DNA from: CAYFYJ01 sp964347415
Lineage (GTDB): Archaea; Aenigmatarchaeota; Aenigmatarchaeia; CG10238-14
Direction: 5' to 3'
Length of the DNA: 17,826 bases
Assembly: GCA_964347415.1 (NCBI GenBank)
Contig: CAYFYJ010000019.1
Span: 1-17,826 of the forward strand
Numbering within the stretch: position 1 is the stretch's first letter; every line of letters begins with the position of its first letter. The notes beneath the pieces were generated by a model. It saw only the letters and a list, made by a program, of their open reading frames with translations, ran no database searches and was not told where the DNA came from. The translations under genes were made by a program, and so were the position numbers. Shown one piece after another: positions 15,040 through 17,826 of the stretch.

Positions 15040-15306
15040 TTATTGCTTTCTGAACCAGTACAAAACAAGTACCAATGGAATCAGCAGCAGTATAATTCCA
15101 TACCAATTGGATTGGTTATACCCCAAAACTGCGTGACCGGTCGGTAATCTCCTTGTTGATAGCATACCCACGCCAAATATAAAGCATAGGGTAAGAAGGA
15201 CTGTCATTGCAGCTTTTAACGGTTGTTTTGGACCCGGATAAACTATAACTTTTTGATGTTTGAACTCCTTTTTCAATTCTTCTATCAATTCCTCCTTTTT
15301 TCCCAT
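15040..15306 (-). CDS. Small two-pass membrane protein with TGHAV motif, 88 aa
   Basis: No named family recognised. A charged, lysine- and glutamate-rich cytoplasmic-type N-terminus (residues 1-20) is followed by KVIVYPGPKQP, a hydrophobic helix (about 31-50), an external-type loop STRRLPTGHAVLGYNQSNW, and a second helix (about 69-85) ending WFRKQ. The TGHAV segment just after a membrane helix recalls a motif I associate with membrane-anchored proteins of some DPANN archaea; this is from memory and weak. A box A-like TTTTTAAC lies about 25 bp upstream of the ATG. It is divergent from the threonine-rich protein gene. Confidence 0.7.
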   Translation of the reverse strand: MGKKEELIEELKKEFKHQKVIVYPGPKQPLKAAMTVLLTLCFIFGVGMLSTRRLPTGHAVLGYNQSNWYGIILLLIPLVLVLYWFRKQ

Positions 15307-15352
15307 GAACTTTATTTAGGTTTCTGGTTAAAAATCTTTTTTCAACGGATAA

Positions 15353-15363
15353 AAATATAAAAT
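15353..15363 (+). promoter_or_regulatory. Box A of the threonine-rich protein gene
   Basis: AAATATAAAAT holds TATAAAAT (15356-15363), centred about 26 bp upstream of the ATG at 15386. This supports that ATG, as a leaderless start, over the in-frame TTG at 15380. Confidence 0.55.
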
Positions 15364-15385
15364 TTAATCCAAAGATTAATTGATT

Positions 15386-15904
15386 ATGGTAGAAATTAAG
15401 ATCAGACCCAAAATTTTAGTTGCTTTTATATTGTTGATTTTAGCTATATTGGCAGCCTACTTCTTAGTGTCAATAGAACTCGCCAGCATACCTACTACAA
15501 CAACTCTACCGAAAACCACTACGCTTCATACTACGACTATACCTTCTACAACAAGCACAACAACTACTACCCTTCCTGCTTCCTTGAGAGAAAGTTTATT
15601 GGGATTAGCCAACGAAAACATTCAGGGTAAATGTAATATAACTTATACAAAAATCGAGAAAAAACATCTTCCGACCAGTGAATGGTTTACTTATCTATGT
15701 CCTGAGTTCGAAGATCTTGATGAAACAGAGAAGTGGAGAACTAGTGCCTACTTGAACGACGAGTGTAATCTTGAAAAAGAAAATGGGTGTATTGAGATAT
15801 TCACTTCGATCAGTTTAAACGAAGAATTAATATGTGTTTGGGCGATAAACCACTTTGATGCAAGCATGTTAAGCCTAGGAAACCTTACTCAAAAATATTG
15901 CTGA
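15386..15904 (+). CDS. Membrane-anchored exported protein with Thr-rich linker and six cysteines
   Basis: A 172-aa protein of unknown function. The order is: a basic N-terminus (MVEIKIRPK), one hydrophobic helix (about residues 9-28), a low-complexity stalk of threonine with proline and serine (about 35-67, including STTSTTTTTLP), then a compact acidic domain of about 105 residues. That domain has six cysteines, the last being the final residue. Six cysteines suggest three disulfides outside the cell. The Thr/Ser stalk looks like an O-glycosylated spacer of the archaeal cell surface. N-linked sites such as NIT and NLT are also present. The start ATG is set by a box A 26 bp upstream. The porC gene begins 50 bp downstream on the same strand but has its own box A. 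Confidence 0.7.
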   Translation: MVEIKIRPKILVAFILLILAILAAYFLVSIELASIPTTTTLPKTTTLHTTTIPSTTSTTTTTLPASLRESLLGLANENIQGKCNITYTKIEKKHLPTSEWFTYLCPEFEDLDETEKWRTSAYLNDECNLEKENGCIEIFTSISLNEELICVWAINHFDASMLSLGNLTQKYC

Positions 15905-15912
15905 TTCTCCCC

Positions 15913-15930
15913 ATATAAAAGCTTTTAAAA
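15913..15930 (+). promoter_or_regulatory. Promoter of the por operon with AAAAGCTTTT palindrome
   Basis: Two overlapping TATA-like elements are seen, ATATAAAA (15913-15920) and TTTTAAAA (15923-15930). The second is centred about 27 bp before the porC ATG. The 10-bp perfect palindrome AAAAGCTTTT (15917-15926) joins them and could be a binding site or chance. Confidence 0.5.
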
Positions 15931-15953
15931 TTAACTCAATATGATGATTTAAT

Positions 15954-16487
15954 ATGATAGAGGTCAGATTTCACGGTAGAGGTGGTCAGGGAGTGGTTAC
16001 GAGCGCGAATATATTAGCTATCGCAGCATTCAAAGAAGGTAAATACTGTCAAGCATTCCCTTTCTTTGGAACGGAAAGAAGAGGCGCGCCCGTCGTATCT
16101 TTCACTAGAATAGACACCGAATTCATAAGGACTAGAGAACAAATTTATAATCCGGATTATGTCGTTGTCCTGGATCCAACCCTTTTGAATGTCGTCGATG
16201 TTACTGAGGGCTTGGAAGAAGACGAAATGATAATTATCAACACGAACAAGGATATCGATCTACTGACAAAAGCCACAATAAAAACAGTCGATGCCACTGC
16301 TATTGCTTTGGAAATCATCGGCAAACCCTTTGTTAACACTCCTATGATCGGGGCGCTGGTTGGTGCTACAGGTATCGTCAAGTTAGATTCTGTTGTTGAA
16401 GCCGTTAAAGAGCGATTTACCGAAGAAATTGCTAAGAAAAACATTGAAGCGGTTAAAAAAACTTATGAAAAAATTAAAGAGGGATAA
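15954..16487 (+). CDS. porC: 2-oxoacid:ferredoxin oxidoreductase gamma subunit (pyruvate type)
   Basis: Gamma subunit of a four-subunit pyruvate/2-oxoacid:ferredoxin oxidoreductase, the cytoplasmic complex that oxidises a 2-oxoacid with CoA to acyl-CoA and CO2 while reducing ferredoxin. The N-terminus IEVRFHGRGGQGVVTSANIL (residues 2-21) is the family hallmark, followed by FPFFGTERRGAPVVSFTRI (36-54). At 177 aa it is of normal gamma length. The gene opens the operon, with the delta gene starting 1 bp after its stop and the alpha gene next. Pyruvate is the likely substrate; branched-chain 2-oxoacid enzymes have the same layout and cannot be excluded by sequence alone. Confidence 0.92.
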   Translation: MIEVRFHGRGGQGVVTSANILAIAAFKEGKYCQAFPFFGTERRGAPVVSFTRIDTEFIRTREQIYNPDYVVVLDPTLLNVVDVTEGLEEDEMIIINTNKDIDLLTKATIKTVDATAIALEIIGKPFVNTPMIGALVGATGIVKLDSVVEAVKERFTEEIAKKNIEAVKKTYEKIKEG

Positions 16488-16488
16488 T

Positions 16489-16743
16489 ATGGAAACTGGA
16501 GGAACGATAAAAAAGCCTGGAAGTTCAAAGGAAGTTAAGACTGGATCTTGGAGAACGTTCAAAGCCATAGTTACTGATAAGTGTACTGGTTGCAGTATCT
16601 GCATTCAGTTCTGTCCTGAAGGCTGTATAAAAATTAACAAAAACAAAAAAGCCGAGATAGACTATGATTATTGTAAGGGTTGTCTGATTTGTGTTAACGA
16701 ATGTCCTACAAAAGCTATGACTAGTGAGAGGGAGGAGAAATAA
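16489..16743 (+). CDS. porD: 2-oxoacid:ferredoxin oxidoreductase delta subunit (2x[4Fe-4S] ferredoxin)
   Basis: An 84-aa ferredoxin-like delta subunit that carries electrons from the catalytic subunits to ferredoxin. It has two classical cluster motifs, CTGCSICIQFCPEGC and CKGCLICVNECP, each CxxCxxCxxxCP. The N-terminal part has the delta-type SWRTFKAIV. The open frame extends upstream to 16393 inside porC. The ATG at 16489 is chosen because it follows the porC stop by 1 bp, has GAGGG about 5 nt upstream, and gives the normal delta N-terminus. The stop abuts the ATG of the alpha gene (TAAATG), so the three genes are translationally coupled. Confidence 0.93.
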   Translation: METGGTIKKPGSSKEVKTGSWRTFKAIVTDKCTGCSICIQFCPEGCIKINKNKKAEIDYDYCKGCLICVNECPTKAMTSEREEK

Positions 16744-17826
16744 ATGGGAAGACATTTTATGGAAGGCAGCAAAGTTGTAGCTGAAGCAATCTTTCTCTGT
16801 AAACCAGACGTGGTTAGTGCTTATCCTATCACCCCACAAACACACATAGTCGAAACATTGGCTCAATTGATAGCCGATGGAAGGATAAAATCCAAGTTCT
16901 TGGAAGTTGACTCAGAATTCTCTGCGATATCAAGCGTTGCTGGCGCTGTTGCAGCCGGATCAAGAGCTTTCACTGCTACATGTTCTCAAGGTTTGGCATT
17001 GATGCATGAAGTTTTGTTCGCGATAGCTGGAATGAGATTACCAGTAGTAATGGTTGTCGCAAACAGAGCTCTCTCCGCCCCCATTAACATTTGGAACGAT
17101 CAACAAGATTCAATATCTGAAAGAGATTCTGGCTGGATTCAGTTGTACGTCGAAACTGCTCAAGAGGCTGTTGATACAGTGATTCAGGCTTACAAGATAG
17201 CTGAAGATAATGGAGTATTGTTGCCGATAATGGTTTGTATGGATGGTTTCATTTTGACCCATACTGTCGAGCCTGTTAATGTCCCAGATGATGTAGAAGT
17301 CAACAAGTTCCTGCCAAAGTATAAACCAACTCATGCTCTTTTAGACCCAACTATACCGATGACTCTTGGTCCATTCGCTTACCCTGAACCATATTTCAAG
17401 TTGAGAAAAGAACTTTCCTTGGCTATAGACAATTCTAAAGGAATCATTAAAAAAGTTAACAAACAATTCGGAGAAAAATTCAAGAGAAACTATGGCAACG
17501 GCTTGATAGAAGAATACAAGAACGATAAGAAGATAGCGATAGTTTCGATGGGTTCTGTTTGTGGAACGATACGAACTGTTATTGATCCTAGAAATGATAC
17601 AGGCTTGGTTAAGATAAGATGTTACAGACCTTTTCCGAAAGAAGATTTAGCCGATGCCTTAAAAGAGAAGGAAATCGTGATTGTTATCGAGAAGAACATT
17701 TCTCCTGGTCTTGGTTCTGGAAGTGTATTCTCTGAAGTGAGAGATGTTTTGTATAATTTTAAAGAAAAACCGAAAGTTGTTGGAGCAGTTGTTGGTCTTG
17801 GTGGGACTGATGTCAGGAGTAGAGAC
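16744..17826 (+). CDS. porA: 2-oxoacid:ferredoxin oxidoreductase alpha subunit (C-terminus cut by window edge)
   Basis: 361 codons of the alpha subunit are visible; full-length members have about 390-400. The N-terminal SKVVAEAIFLCKPDVVSAYPITPQTHIVE (residues 9 onward) is the conserved thiamine/2-oxoacid contact block. FTATCSQGLALMHEVLFAIAG, then PIMVCMDGF and the central domain II start (KKIAIVSMGSVCGT) follow. Near the end are the conserved YRPFPKEDL and GLGSG motifs. No frame disruption is seen. The order gamma-delta-alpha predicts that the beta gene (porB), which binds thiamine diphosphate, lies just beyond 17826. Confidence 0.93.
   Translation, partial: MGRHFMEGSKVVAEAIFLCKPDVVSAYPITPQTHIVETLAQLIADGRIKSKFLEVDSEFSAISSVAGAVAAGSRAFTATCSQGLALMHEVLFAIAGMRLPVVMVVANRALSAPINIWNDQQDSISERDSGWIQLYVETAQEAVDTVIQAYKIAEDNGVLLPIMVCMDGFILTHTVEPVNVPDDVEVNKFLPKYKPTHALLDPTIPMTLGPFAYPEPYFKLRKELSLAIDNSKGIIKKVNKQFGEKFKRNYGNGLIEEYKNDKKIAIVSMGSVCGTIRTVIDPRNDTGLVKIRCYRPFPKEDLADALKEKEIVIVIEKNISPGLGSGSVFSEVRDVLYNFKEKPKVVGAVVGLGGTDVRSRD

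Noticed and set aside
14994..15068. 25-residue N-terminal extension of the pfkB kinase
   Set aside because: The family N-terminus begins at MKFLVVGN, and the box A at 15015-15029 lies inside the extension, so the mRNA would not contain it.
15480..15585. ACT-rich repetitive DNA as a possible tandem repeat or CRISPR-like array
   Set aside because: It encodes an in-frame Thr/Ser/Pro linker, with irregular unit length and no spacers.
16393..16488. 32-residue lysine-rich N-terminal extension of porD
   Set aside because: It is an out-of-frame reading of the end of porC. The ATG at 16489 has its own ribosome binding site and gives the normal delta subunit.

Overview
This is a compact, AT-rich archaeal window. 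The archaeal signals are a leucyl-tRNA synthetase and a 554-residue phenylalanyl-tRNA synthetase beta chain of the archaeal/eukaryotic type, a MinD-type ATPase, a DUF4013 membrane protein, a stand-alone LigD-type 3'-phosphoesterase and a four-subunit-type 2-oxoacid:ferredoxin oxidoreductase. TATA-like box A elements also recur about 25-29 bp upstream of start codons, so many transcripts look leaderless. Genes are nearly back to back (convergent stops 5 bp apart or overlapping, stop/start codons abutting). That tightness and several tiny membrane proteins would suit a small-genome lineage such as DPANN, but the phylum cannot be fixed from this sequence alone.

Layout. Positions 1-2206 (minus) hold most of leuS, cut by the window edge. 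tRNA-Arg(UCU) follows divergently at 2273-2347. A minus-strand set of short genes comes next: a 70-aa and a 47-aa membrane protein, the LigD-type phosphoesterase, and a DUF4013 membrane protein. Two plus-strand genes follow: minD with a C-terminal amphipathic helix, and an HD-domain phosphohydrolase. A 66-aa membrane protein (minus) ends against the HD gene. Positions 6180-8635 (minus) carry two tandem alanine-aminotransferase-like genes that share patches of nearly identical DNA. Divergent from them is a tryptophanase (8732-10111). A six-gene minus-strand run (14993 down to 10117) then reads pfkB kinase, HAD phosphatase, nucleoside-deoxyribosyltransferase-like protein, EamA transporter, a second such protein, pheT. 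Two envelope-type small proteins follow at 15040-15904, and porC-porD-porA (plus) runs off the right end.

How the parts may work together. Tryptophanase (tryptophan to indole, pyruvate and ammonia), the two AlaAT-like aminotransferases (amino acids to 2-oxoacids such as pyruvate) and the oxidoreductase (2-oxoacid to acyl-CoA plus reduced ferredoxin) would form an amino-acid-fermenting chain centred on pyruvate. The pfkB/HAD/NDT-like/EamA/NDT-like run looks like a nucleoside or sugar-phosphate salvage or turnover module co-transcribed with pheT. Both are inferences from families and context. No mobile element, CRISPR array or rRNA was seen, and no gene-free stretch exceeds 300 bases (the longest is about 170 bp, between the DUF4013 gene and minD).
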